64,000 nt of DNA from Daejeonella sp. Its GTDB lineage: Bacteria > Bacteroidota > Bacteroidia > Sphingobacteriales > Sphingobacteriaceae. Below, piece after piece: positions 56,146 to 64,000 of the stretch (position 1 is the first letter of the stretch; the number at the start of each line of letters is the position of its first letter). Where the stretch lies: NCBI RefSeq assembly GCF_030695525.1, contig NZ_JAUYSS010000029.1:1-64000 (forward strand). The letters are read 5' to 3'. A program made the position numbers and the translations under genes. A model generated the notes under the pieces. It ran no database searches. It was not told the origin of the DNA and worked only from the letters and a program-made list of their open reading frames with translations.

Positions 56146-56466
56146 GAGCGGCAAAATTAAAGATTTTTATCTTAGGAAAGGGGCAGCAAAATATATTGAC
56201 ATAGGATTTTCAAGAGCCATGCATATAGCTGGTTCAAATCAGAAAGATTAACTTGATGAAAACAATATCCCGGGATATCTAAGGGCAGGACTTAAAATTC
56301 AAAAAGTTCATCAATTAAATCGGATAATATTAAAATTTCACGGCTCATGGATGATAATTGGTTATTAATATCCAAAATTAAAATATTTTGTACCAAAAAC
56401 CAAATCGGTATTTAAGTTTAAAATTAAATTTACTTTAAAGCAACAATGCCTACAGGAGCTTAGGAA
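56146..56466. other. 321-base gap between rlmD and tetR
   Basis: The short plus-strand open frame over its beginning overlaps the rlmD start and has no coding character. The rest is AT-rich with no hairpin, repeat or RNA fold that I recognise. It should hold the rlmD promoter on the minus strand and the tetR terminator. Confidence 0.5.
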
Positions 56467-57042
56467 TTATTTAACTGCTGCCTTAACTAAATACGGGAGA
56501 ATTTCTTTTTGGAATGAGATGAAATTTTTGCGAACGTCAGAATCACTCACGGAGGTGAAAGCAAATGAGAAAACTATACTTTTACTGGCTTTGATCAAAA
56601 AGCGGAGGCGTGCTATATAATCATCAGCTTTGAAGAGTTGTGTTTGGTTGAAAGATTGGATAAGCAGCATCTCAAGATCATCAGATAAAGTTTTAAGAAA
56701 TTCCTGGGAATTGGCCGACTCACGTATAAATTCCCATCCAATAAATTCATTACATACCGTATAAGATAAGCGGCTGGTTTTTAGGATGATCATGCTCAGG
56801 TAGGCTTCTTCATCCAGTTCTTCGGATGAATTATGAATAATTTCCTGAACACTTTGCTGAATATATTCCATCAGGATAGCCTGAAGCAGCAATTCCTTGC
56901 TTTCAAAGTACTTGTAAATAGTAGCTTTAGCAATCTTGGCACGCTTGGCAATTTCATTGACACTGGTTTTATGGTAGCCGTATTTCCGGAATAAATCCTG
57001 AGCTGCTTTCTTTATACTTTCCTTAATTTTATCGACTTCCAT
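56467..57042 (-). CDS. TetR family transcriptional regulator
   Basis: A 191-residue TetR repressor-like protein. The helix-turn-helix is at about residues 16-55 (KYGYHKTSVNEIAKRAKIAKATIYKYFESKELLLQAIL); the all-helical ligand domain follows, ending with a Phe-rich helix. The ligand is unknown. It starts 1 base after the stop of the lipoprotein gene, which in turn overlaps pheS, so it is the last gene of a pheS-lipoprotein-tetR unit, an unusual position for a TetR gene. Confidence 0.88.
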   Translation of the reverse strand: MEVDKIKESIKKAAQDLFRKYGYHKTSVNEIAKRAKIAKATIYKYFESKELLLQAILMEYIQQSVQEIIHNSSEELDEEAYLSMIILKTSRLSYTVCNEFIGWEFIRESANSQEFLKTLSDDLEMLLIQSFNQTQLFKADDYIARLRFLIKASKSIVFSFAFTSVSDSDVRKNFISFQKEILPYLVKAAVK

Positions 57043-57043
57043 A

Positions 57044-57460
57044 TCAGTTCAGTACCGAGATTTCAAAATTACTAATAATTACTTTATATTCCTTAAGGGG
57101 TCTCTTTGCGGGTGCTTTAGCAGGTGAACCATCAAATAGTGAAAATTTTGCTCCGCTGCATGGGTCTGTAGCCGTCAGGTTGGGATCATCAGGTACTACT
57201 GCACATCTCGCCTGGGGATTAACAGAACTGCAACGGTCAAAAGCTACGTAAGCATTGTCTGCCCTGCGGTAAATAATGAGTCCGGCAACTCCTGTGTTAT
57301 CCATTTTATTAACCAATAGCAAACCATTTTTGTTTTTAATATTAAACTCCTGAATAGTTATTCTATAATTTACATAGGCTTCAGGAATCCGGTCTAAACT
57401 ATCCTTGTTACAGGAGTTTAAAGAAAGTATTAATAGCACTATTAAAATTATTGCTCTCAT
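57044..57460 (-). CDS. Rieske-like lipoprotein lacking His ligands
   Basis: A 138-residue lipoprotein (MRAIILIVLLILSLNSCNKD, lipidated Cys17). The rest resembles Bacteroidota Rieske-fold proteins, with AYVAFDRCSSVNPQARC and DPCSGAKFSLFDGSPAKAPAKRPLKEYKV in the places of the two cluster loops. In true Rieske proteins these carry C-x-H and C-x-x-H; here the His are absent (Cys77, Cys86 and Cys101 remain). It therefore probably binds no 2Fe-2S cluster and may use the fold for another purpose. It overlaps the pheS stop by 1 base and precedes tetR. Confidence 0.7.
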   Translation of the reverse strand: MRAIILIVLLILSLNSCNKDSLDRIPEAYVNYRITIQEFNIKNKNGLLLVNKMDNTGVAGLIIYRRADNAYVAFDRCSSVNPQARCAVVPDDPNLTATDPCSGAKFSLFDGSPAKAPAKRPLKEYKVIISNFEISVLN

Positions 57461-58494
57461 CAGATCATTTCTGATTGGAATTGCTTTAAAAACCGAATAT
57501 CATTCTCTGAAAATAGCCTGAGATCTTTAATCTGGTACTTCAGATTTGTAATCCTTTCAATTCCCATACCAAAAGCATAACCTGTAAATTTCTTACTATC
57601 AATATTGCAGTTTTCCAGAACATTCGGGTCTACCATGCCGCAGCCCAGAATTTCAACCCATCCGCTGTGTTTACAGAACTGGCAGCCATCGCCCTTACAA
57701 ATTGAGCAGGAAATATCCATTTCAGCCGAAGGTTCTGTAAAAGGGAAATAACTTGGCCTGAACCGTACTTTTGTGCCTTCTCCAAATAATTCCTGGACAA
57801 AATGAAATAAGGTTTGCTTTAAATCTGCAAATGATACATTCTCATCAATATACAATCCCTCAACCTGATGAAAAAAGCAATGTGCCCTTGCAGAGATGGC
57901 TTCGTTACGATAAACCCTGCCCGGCATAATAGCGCGGAAGGGCGGTTTCCCGGCTTCCATCATCCGAACCTGAACGGAAGAGGTATGGGTACGAAGTGCA
58001 ATATCCCCCTTTTCTCCTCCTTTTTTAATAAAGAACGTATCTTGCATATCCCGCGCAGGGTGTTCTTCAGGGAAATTAAGTGCTGAGAAATTATGCCAGT
58101 CGTCTTCGATCTCCGGTCCTTCGGCTACATTGAATCCCAGCTTTTTGAAAATCTCAATAATTTCTTTTCTGACAAGAGATAAGGGATGGCGACCGCCAGG
58201 TTCGAATCCTACTCCCGGAAGGGTAAGGTCAAGATCAGAATCTGTACTTTTTTCAACAGTCTCCAGGCTTTCTTTCAGTATCTGATATTTGGCTTCAGCC
58301 ATTTGCTTAAACTCATTCAGAACTTTCCCCAGAATGCGTTTATCTTCTGCAGAAACTGTTTTGAATGCCTCGAAAAGGTCTTTCATTATGCCTTTTGTGC
58401 CTAGAAAGCGAATTCTGAATGATTCGAGTTCATCATTGCTTTTTGGTTGAAATGAATTTATTTCTGATGTGAATTGATTAATTTTTTCCTGCAT
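57460..58494 (-). CDS. pheS: Phenylalanine--tRNA ligase alpha subunit
   Basis: Charges tRNA-Phe as part of the alpha2beta2 synthetase. The 344 residues show the coiled N-terminal domain, then the class II catalytic core: motif 2 FRAIMPGRVYRNEAISARAHCFFHQVEGLY, FRPSYFPFTEPSAEMDISC, and motif 3 GYAFGMGIERI. A CSICKGDGCQFCKHSGWVEILGCGMV stretch is a Bacteroidota-type Cys insertion. The pheT gene is not adjacent, as commonly found in this phylum. Its stop overlaps the Rieske-like lipoprotein gene. Confidence 0.97.
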   Translation of the reverse strand: MQEKINQFTSEINSFQPKSNDELESFRIRFLGTKGIMKDLFEAFKTVSAEDKRILGKVLNEFKQMAEAKYQILKESLETVEKSTDSDLDLTLPGVGFEPGGRHPLSLVRKEIIEIFKKLGFNVAEGPEIEDDWHNFSALNFPEEHPARDMQDTFFIKKGGEKGDIALRTHTSSVQVRMMEAGKPPFRAIMPGRVYRNEAISARAHCFFHQVEGLYIDENVSFADLKQTLFHFVQELFGEGTKVRFRPSYFPFTEPSAEMDISCSICKGDGCQFCKHSGWVEILGCGMVDPNVLENCNIDSKKFTGYAFGMGIERITNLKYQIKDLRLFSENDIRFLKQFQSEMI

Positions 58495-58538
58495 GTTAAT
58501 CCTGTTTAAAGGGTTATAGTTCCTTTTTCTTATCTAAT

Positions 58539-59729
58539 TTATTTTATTACACCAAGTTTTACCCCAACCTTTGTAAATGCGGCGATAGCCTTATCCAGAT
58601 GTTCTTTGGTATGTGCAGCAGATAACTGCACCCTTATGCGCGCTTTATCTTTTGGTACTACCGGAAAATAGAAGCCGATCACATAAATTCCTTCTTTTAG
58701 CAATTCTGCTGCAAAATCCTGAGAGAGTTTTGCATCATACAACATGATCGGTACAATTGGATGTGTTCCCGCTTTAATATCAAAACCTGCTGCGGTCATT
58801 TTTTCACGGAAGTATAGTGTGTTTTCCTCGAGTTTATCACGTAATTCGGTGCTTTTCTCAAGTATATCCAGAACTGCAATTGAAGCCCCCACAATTGATG
58901 GCGCCAGTGTGTTTGAAAACAAATAGGGCCTTGATCGTTGTCTGAGAAGATTGATTACCTCCTTATGCCCTGAGGTAAATCCTCCGGACGCCCCGCCCAA
59001 TGCTTTTCCCAGGGTTCCTGTGATGATATCTACCCTTCCCATTACTCCATGGTGTTCATGCGTCCCGCGGCCGGTTTTACCCAAAAAGCCGGAGGAATGA
59101 CATTCATCAATCATAACCAGGGCATGGTATTTATCGGCCAGGTCACAGATTTTATCCAGTTGGGCAATTGTGCCGTCCATAGAGAAAGATCCATCGCTTA
59201 CAATGATACGGTGGCGTAAATGTTGGGTTTCTTTTAATTTGTCCTCCAGATCCGCCATATCATCATGCTTGTAGCGGAAGCGCTGTGCTTTACACAAACG
59301 AACTCCATCAATAATTGATGCATGATTTAATGCATCAGAAATAATGGCGTCCTGCTCATCAAACAAGGGTTCAAAAACACCCCCATTCGCATCAAAAGCT
59401 GCTGCATATAAAATGGTATCTTCTGTTCCCAGAAATTTAGAAATCTTTTCTTCCAGTTCTTTGTGAATATCCTGAGTGCCACAGATAAATCGCACCGAGG
59501 CCATTCCGAAACCATGGGTATCAAGTGCTTTTTTGGCCGCTTCAATCACATCCGGATGTGATGCCAGACCGAGGTAGTTATTCGCGCAGAAATTGATTAC
59601 TTCCTGTCCGCCCTGAATTTTAATATCAGCACCCTGCCGAGTAATAATAATACGCTCACGCTTATACAGACCGGCCTTTTCTATTTCCTCCAGTTCTTTC
59701 TCTAATATCGGTTTAAGGGTCTTATACAT
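58539..59729 (-). CDS. kbl: Glycine C-acetyltransferase (2-amino-3-ketobutyrate CoA ligase)
   Basis: PLP enzyme that links glycine and acetyl-CoA with 2-amino-3-oxobutyrate in threonine breakdown. The 396-residue alpha-oxoamine synthase shows the PLP Lys242 in [31 protein letters not shown], and [12 protein letters not shown] with the PLP-stacking residue. The closest family member is Kbl; serine palmitoyltransferase, which is also common in sphingolipid-making Bacteroidota, is related, but the CANNYLGL and RGTHEHHGV motifs favour Kbl. No threonine dehydrogenase gene follows. It fits the glycine theme with gcvP. Confidence 0.9.
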   Translation of the reverse strand: MYKTLKPILEKELEEIEKAGLYKRERIIITRQGADIKIQGGQEVINFCANNYLGLASHPDVIEAAKKALDTHGFGMASVRFICGTQDIHKELEEKISKFLGTEDTILYAAAFDANGGVFEPLFDEQDAIISDALNHASIIDGVRLCKAQRFRYKHDDMADLEDKLKETQHLRHRIIVSDGSFSMDGTIAQLDKICDLADKYHALVMIDECHSSGFLGKTGRGTHEHHGVMGRVDIITGTLGKALGGASGGFTSGHKEVINLLRQRSRPYLFSNTLAPSIVGASIAVLDILEKSTELRDKLEENTLYFREKMTAAGFDIKAGTHPIVPIMLYDAKLSQDFAAELLKEGIYVIGFYFPVVPKDKARIRVQLSAAHTKEHLDKAIAAFTKVGVKLGVIK

Positions 59730-59865
59730 AATTGGTTAAATTAATGTGTAAAATTACGAATTCTGCGGACTTTCAGGTTCTCCCTCCATAAACTAGTTCC
59801 TGAAAAAGTCAAATTTATAGTAGAATGCCTAATCAGATTATTGCGATCTTTGAAAGAAAATATAC

Positions 59866-62319
59866 ATGAAATCACTTTTCGTATTTCTGTTGTTCATATT
59901 GTTTTCTCATGGGCTATATGCCCAGAATATTATTCTTAAAGGCAAAATAACCAACTCTAAAGGACTTCCTGTGCCCTTTGCGAGTGTTTATGTACAGAAC
60001 ACCACAAGAGGAACTTCTGCAAACAGTGATGGTGAATTTCAGTTAAAATTGAAACCCGGAAAGCATACCATCATATTTAAAGCCATTGGTTTTAGTCAGG
60101 AATCCAGGGAGATGGATCTGCAATCAGACCAGTATATTCAGGTCAGTTTAACAGAAGCAGTTTATGAACTGAAAGATGTTATAGTACGTGCTTATTCAGA
60201 AGACCCCGCTTATGAGGTAATAAGGAACGCAATAAGGGAGAGAAATTACCACTTGAATGAAATAAATGAATTCACTGCAGAGGTTTACATTAAGGGAATG
60301 CAGAAATTGCTTGCGGCACCCAAAAAGTTTCTGGGAAGGAATATAGATGATATGGCTAAGCAAATCGGACTGGATTCGAACCGAAAAGGTATCCTATACC
60401 TTTCAGAGTCAGAGTCAATCCTGAGTTATATAAAGCCCGGGAAGTACAGGGAGGTAATGATCTCTTCAAAGGTTTCGGGGAGTAATCGCGCTTTCAGCTT
60501 TAACCGTGCATCGGATATGGGAATCAATTTTTATCAGAATTTACTGGAAATGGAGGGACTTAGCCCACGCCCTTTCATTTCACCTATCGCTGATAATGCA
60601 CTATTTTATTACAGATACCGATTACTTGGCACCAGCATGGAGAATGGGCAGATGATCAATAAGATTGAGCTGATACCCAAACGCGCAGCTGATCCTGTTT
60701 TTAGAGGTGTGATTTATATCCTTGAAGATAGCTGGAGGATACATAGTGCTGATCTTTATCTGACAAAAGAGGCAAACATTCAATTTGTGGATACCTTAAA
60801 TATAAGCCAGGAATTTATTCCTGTAAATGCTAAAACATGGATGCCATCCGCTGTCCGCTTTGACTTTACCGGAGGTTTTCTCGGCTTTAATTTTGGGGGC
60901 TATTTCATTGCACTTTACAACAATTATGACCTTAATCCCAGACTCAACCCAAAGGATTTCCGTGAGGTTTTACAGATTAGCCGTGAAGTAAATCAGAAAG
61001 ATACTGCTTATTGGAAACAGGCAAGGCCGATTCCGCTGACTGAGGAGGAGCAAATTGATTATGTCAAAAAGGAGGCTTTAGCAATAAAGCGGGAATCTAA
61101 AGTATATCTGGATTCACTTGATAAAGCAAACAACAAAATCAAACCAATAGGTTTTATTATAGGTACGGGTTATAATCCACGAAACAGATTTAAAAAGGAG
61201 TATTTTCAATTTGGATCAATGATCAATTCTCTTTTTTATAATACTGTAGAAGGTTTCGGAATCAATTACAGGGCTTCGTATTCAAAGCAGATCGATTCTC
61301 TGACCAACAAATTCCTGCGGTATACCGGTAAACTGCGCTATGGTATTTCAAGTGAAAAATTTTACGCAAGTTTCTCTGCTTCTATTCCAGTAAAGAGCAG
61401 CAGGATAATGTTTAATGCCGGATCAGATGTTTTAGACCTGAGCGATCAGGAGAGTATTCCTCAACTTGGAAATTCAATCAACTCATTATACTATGAGCGT
61501 AACCTGCTCAAACTCTATGAATCGAAGTTCTTAAATCTTTCCTATCTAAAACAATTTGGGAGTGTCCAAACCAGTTTCGGTACCGAATGGTCAAACCGTA
61601 ACTCCCTGCAAAATACATCAGATTATTCCATCCGTGATCTGAAAAGCCGGGAATTTTCGTCGAATAACCCTTTTGTACCGGGTTTTGATCTTCCTGTGTT
61701 CCCTGAAAATCAGGCATTAAAAATTAAGTTTAGGGCCAGTTATGCTTTCAGTAATGATTATGCTACCTATCCTTCTGGTAAATTTTACAGGCCATCAAAT
61801 TATCCATTATTGGGGATAAATTATGAAAAGGGTATTCCGGGAGTCTTTGGCTCTGATGTGGATTATTCACGGATCTCGCTTGACCTGACAAAATCAGATA
61901 TAAAACTAGGTCTGCTGGGTCATTCAGCTTTTTGGCTTGGAGCGGGTAAGTTTTTGAATACTAACAATCTTTATTATACTGATTATAAGCATTTTGTTGG
62001 GACGCAAACACTGGGCTACACGCCCAGAGTAAATAGTTTTCTATTTCTTGATTATTATAATTTCAGTACGGCAGATCAATATCTGGAAGGGCATTTTGAA
62101 CATAATTTTTCGGGCTTTTTATTCAATAAATTGCCTCTTTTACGGAAATTAAAACTGAATGAGCTGGCCGGATTTAATTATTTGGGAACTCCGGCTACAA
62201 ACTCCTATTCGGAATTCTATTTAGGTATAAAATATTTGAATTTCCGTGCCTTGTACGGCTGGTCTTATTTAAATGGAAAGAAGGCTGATTTTGGATTCCG
62301 AATAGCCACTGGCCTCTAG
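59866..62319 (+). CDS. DUF5686 outer-membrane protein with carboxypeptidase-like regulatory domain
   Basis: An 817-residue exported protein. The signal peptide is MKSLFVFLLFILFSHGLYA, then a CarboxypepD_reg-like domain (about residues 22-105; LKGKITNSKGLPVPFASVYVQNTTRGTSANSDGEFQLKLKPG) and a long DUF5686 region (VIRNAIRERNYHLNEINEFTAEVYIKG onwards), whose last 400 residues alternate short amphipathic strands ending in a Phe/Leu residue, as in an outer-membrane beta-barrel. A TonB-dependent receptor-like regulatory domain is present but no plug. Function unknown. Confidence 0.85.
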   Translation: MKSLFVFLLFILFSHGLYAQNIILKGKITNSKGLPVPFASVYVQNTTRGTSANSDGEFQLKLKPGKHTIIFKAIGFSQESREMDLQSDQYIQVSLTEAVYELKDVIVRAYSEDPAYEVIRNAIRERNYHLNEINEFTAEVYIKGMQKLLAAPKKFLGRNIDDMAKQIGLDSNRKGILYLSESESILSYIKPGKYREVMISSKVSGSNRAFSFNRASDMGINFYQNLLEMEGLSPRPFISPIADNALFYYRYRLLGTSMENGQMINKIELIPKRAADPVFRGVIYILEDSWRIHSADLYLTKEANIQFVDTLNISQEFIPVNAKTWMPSAVRFDFTGGFLGFNFGGYFIALYNNYDLNPRLNPKDFREVLQISREVNQKDTAYWKQARPIPLTEEEQIDYVKKEALAIKRESKVYLDSLDKANNKIKPIGFIIGTGYNPRNRFKKEYFQFGSMINSLFYNTVEGFGINYRASYSKQIDSLTNKFLRYTGKLRYGISSEKFYASFSASIPVKSSRIMFNAGSDVLDLSDQESIPQLGNSINSLYYERNLLKLYESKFLNLSYLKQFGSVQTSFGTEWSNRNSLQNTSDYSIRDLKSREFSSNNPFVPGFDLPVFPENQALKIKFRASYAFSNDYATYPSGKFYRPSNYPLLGINYEKGIPGVFGSDVDYSRISLDLTKSDIKLGLLGHSAFWLGAGKFLNTNNLYYTDYKHFVGTQTLGYTPRVNSFLFLDYYNFSTADQYLEGHFEHNFSGFLFNKLPLLRKLKLNELAGFNYLGTPATNSYSEFYLGIKYLNFRALYGWSYLNGKKADFGFRIATGL

Positions 62320-62349
62320 TTTTAATCTACTCTGCCTGCCTGAATGTCA

Positions 62350-62381
62350 TTTGCAGAATTTGTTTTGCAGCCTTATATTTG
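62350..62381 (+). promoter_or_regulatory. Bacteroidota promoter of trhO
   Basis: TTTG (62350-62353), 20 bases, then TATATTTG (62374-62381), an almost exact match to TTTG-N19-TAnnTTTG. It lies 40 bases before the trhO ATG. Best promoter match in the window. Confidence 0.75.
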
Positions 62382-62420
62382 CACCGCATTAAACGCTGTT
62401 TGCAACAGTATCAATGAATT

Positions 62421-63374
62421 ATGATAAAATACCAGACCATTCTCTACTATTGTTATAGTAGAATTGAAGAAGCAGAGCAATTTGCATCCGATCACCTTCA
62501 GTTTTGTAAATCCCTGAATCTAGTAGGAAGGATCATCGTTGCTGATGAAGGACTTAATGGAACCGTTTCGGGCACAGTCGAATCCTGTAAAACTTACATG
62601 GAGACACTACATGCTGATCTTCGTTTCTCTAAGATCGATTTTAAAATCGATGATGTGGAAGAACCCTCTTTCATCAAGATGCATTGCCGTTACAAAGCAG
62701 AAATTGTTCATTCCGGACTTCGTGATCCCGGAATTATCAATCCGGAAAAGAAGACAGGTATACATTTAGAGCCTGCTGATTTTGTGAAGATGAAAGATAA
62801 ACAGGATGTGGTGATCGTTGATGTGAGGTCGAACTATGAGCATTCAATCGGGCGTTTTAAGAATGCAGTCACTTTTGACATAGATAATTTTCGTGATTTT
62901 CCGGCTATGATCAATGAGCTTGCTCAATATAAAGATAAGAAGATCGTAACGTATTGTACCGGTGGTATTAAATGTGAGAAAGCTTCTGCTTTATTGCTTC
63001 ATGAAGGGTTTGAAAATGTATATCAATTGCATGGAGGGATAATTAAGTATGGAAAAGAAGCCGGTGGGAAAGATTTTGAAGGTAAATGTTATGTATTTGA
63101 TAACAGGGTTGCGGTGGATGTGAATACAGTGAATCCTGTCGTAATTTCTACCTGTCGCAATTGCGGTGCGCATACAACTAAAATGATCAATTGTGCCAAT
63201 CCTGAATGTAATGAGCATTTTACCCAATGTGATGCATGTGGTGAAAAGCTGGATGGTGCTTGTTCCGAAATTTGTCAGGCTCATCCAAGAAAGCGTGAAT
63301 ATGATGGGACGGGATATTATGTTAAAATCCCGCAACCTGTAAATAAGCAGAAGTTAAAACTTTCGCAGGTTTAA
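62421..63374 (+). CDS. trhO: tRNA uridine-34 5-hydroxylase (TrhO)
   Basis: Hydroxylates uridine at position 34 of tRNAs with oxygen, giving ho5U on the way to mo5U or cmo5U. The 317-residue protein (YbfQ/YceA family) has an N-terminal domain, then a rhodanese domain with catalytic Cys179 in TYCTGGIKCEKAS, and a C-terminal Cys-rich Zn-binding part (CRNCGAHTTKMINCANPECNEHFTQCDACGEKLDGACSEIC). A well-formed promoter lies upstream. The rhodanese lineage recalls MnmH at 38194, but the two enzymes are not close relatives. Confidence 0.94.
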   Translation: MIKYQTILYYCYSRIEEAEQFASDHLQFCKSLNLVGRIIVADEGLNGTVSGTVESCKTYMETLHADLRFSKIDFKIDDVEEPSFIKMHCRYKAEIVHSGLRDPGIINPEKKTGIHLEPADFVKMKDKQDVVIVDVRSNYEHSIGRFKNAVTFDIDNFRDFPAMINELAQYKDKKIVTYCTGGIKCEKASALLLHEGFENVYQLHGGIIKYGKEAGGKDFEGKCYVFDNRVAVDVNTVNPVVISTCRNCGAHTTKMINCANPECNEHFTQCDACGEKLDGACSEICQAHPRKREYDGTGYYVKIPQPVNKQKLKLSQV

Positions 63375-63396
63375 TAATTTAACTACTAATATATCC

Positions 63397-64000
63397 ATGA
63401 AAAAGCTCCTATCCATTGCAATTATTGCCTTATTCATGCTGCAGTATTCTACCGCACAGGATAAATCAATGTTCTCTAAAGAGATTTTCACGAGTGGTAC
63501 TGATACCCTTTTTTATCGGATGTTGCTTCCTCAGAATTTCGATGAATCAAAGAAGTATCCGGTTCTTATCTTCCTGCATGGTGCCGGTGAACGGGGGAAT
63601 GACAATGAAGCACAGCTGATGCATGGAAGCAAGCTTTTCTTAAGATCGGATATTAGAAGGGATTTTCCGGCAATCGTCGTTTTTCCCCAATGTCCAAAAG
63701 ATGATTTCTGGGCCAATGTAAAGTTCGGTGATGGGAAATCAGGGGATCGTTTCGGATTTCAAAAGGGTGGGGAACCGGGTAAGGCAATGCAACTTTTAAT
63801 GGGACTTCAATCTGATTTGAAAACTCAGAAGTATACAGATAATTCCCGATTTTATGTCGGAGGTCTGTCGATGGGAGGTATGGGTACTTATGAAATATTG
63901 AGACGTAAACCTAAGGCTTTTGCTGCTGCCTTTGCCATTTGCGGAGGTGATGATATCGGAAATGTGAAAAAATACAAAAATGTTCCTTTGTGGGTCTTTC
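63397..64000 (+). CDS. Exported esterase/phospholipase-like alpha/beta hydrolase (3' truncated)
   Basis: Starts at ATG 63397 and runs off the window after about 201 codons. A signal peptide (MKKLLSIAIIALFMLQYSTAQD) is followed by an alpha/beta hydrolase domain: PVLIFLHGAGERGND at the oxyanion region, and the nucleophile elbow GLSMGGMGTYE with Ser in GxSxG. The family is closest to PHB-depolymerase/prolyl-oligopeptidase-like esterases that act on polysaccharide decorations or short esters; the His and Asp of the triad lie beyond the window. It starts 22 bases after trhO and may share its transcript. Confidence 0.85.
   Translation, partial: MKKLLSIAIIALFMLQYSTAQDKSMFSKEIFTSGTDTLFYRMLLPQNFDESKKYPVLIFLHGAGERGNDNEAQLMHGSKLFLRSDIRRDFPAIVVFPQCPKDDFWANVKFGDGKSGDRFGFQKGGEPGKAMQLLMGLQSDLKTQKYTDNSRFYVGGLSMGGMGTYEILRRKPKAFAAAFAICGGDDIGNVKKYKNVPLWVF

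Overview
The window reads as chromosomal backbone of a Bacteroidota member, most likely family Sphingobacteriaceae (Pedobacter-like). This rests on the gene families (BT_3928-type DoxX protein, DUF1599, DUF5686, TrhO, CdaA next to FolP, YtxJ and BrxA/B bacilliredoxins), on signal peptides ending in xxSQ/xxAQ, on few Shine-Dalgarno sites, and on TAnnTTTG-type -7 boxes close to start codons. Coding density is high. I see no rRNA, prophage, integrase, transposase gene or CRISPR array. One tRNA, tRNA-Ser(GGA), is present.

Layout. 1-8.6 kb: a TPR tail, ribH, a 37-residue lipoprotein, a bacillithiol-type YtxJ, OsmC, lipA, nnrD/nnrE fusion, uvrA and a lytic transglycosylase. 8.8-16.3 kb: an RsuA-type pseudouridine synthase with a long charged tail, tatD, asparaginase, a sodium/solute symporter, an APH-fold kinase and enolase. 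16.3-22.0 kb: a group of exported enzymes (TIM-barrel epimerase, two RidA paralogues with Tat-like signals, a neutral-ceramidase-like protein, an FAD oxidoreductase). 22.1-22.7 kb: tRNA-Ser followed by degenerate copies of its own 3' end plus terminator. 22.9-33.1 kb: polyprenyl synthase, TerC, GH3, lptB, recJ, a metallo-hydrolase, YceI and a fused NMT1/THI5-PAS-histidine kinase. 33.3-40.0 kb: gcvP, a lipoprotein, selD, mnmH and pdxJ. 40.1-44.8 kb: a TPR histidine kinase, a thioredoxin, and a tight four-gene run (DinB-like, NRDE, an uncharacterised permuted papain-like candidate, a small protein). 44.9-51.5 kb: ahcY, brxA/B, cdaA, folP, DUF1599, a DoxX protein broken by an in-frame TAG, and aroK. 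51.5-64 kb: a ParDE pair, a BaeRF/Balon-like factor, a phosphoribosyltransferase, rlmD, a pheS / Rieske-like lipoprotein / tetR operon, kbl, a DUF5686 outer-membrane protein, trhO and a truncated esterase.

Functional links: one-carbon and glycine metabolism (gcvP, kbl, ahcY, folP, lipA), tRNA U34 chemistry (mnmH fed by selD; trhO), low-molecular-weight thiol redox (YtxJ, BrxA/B, OsmC), and envelope work (lptB, polyprenyl synthase, transglycosylase, c-di-AMP synthase).

The most striking feature not explained by genes is a family of short intergenic arrays built on a strict 7-bp period. There are at least twelve arrays, usually about five units (35 bp), each with its own heptamer word, in convergent, tandem and divergent gaps; several run into stop codons. 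Other items for a second look are the tRNA-tail array beside tRNA-Ser, two genes interrupted by single in-frame stops, the permuted papain-like candidate, and several dispersed palindromes. I did not find a clearly new multi-gene defence or biosynthetic system.
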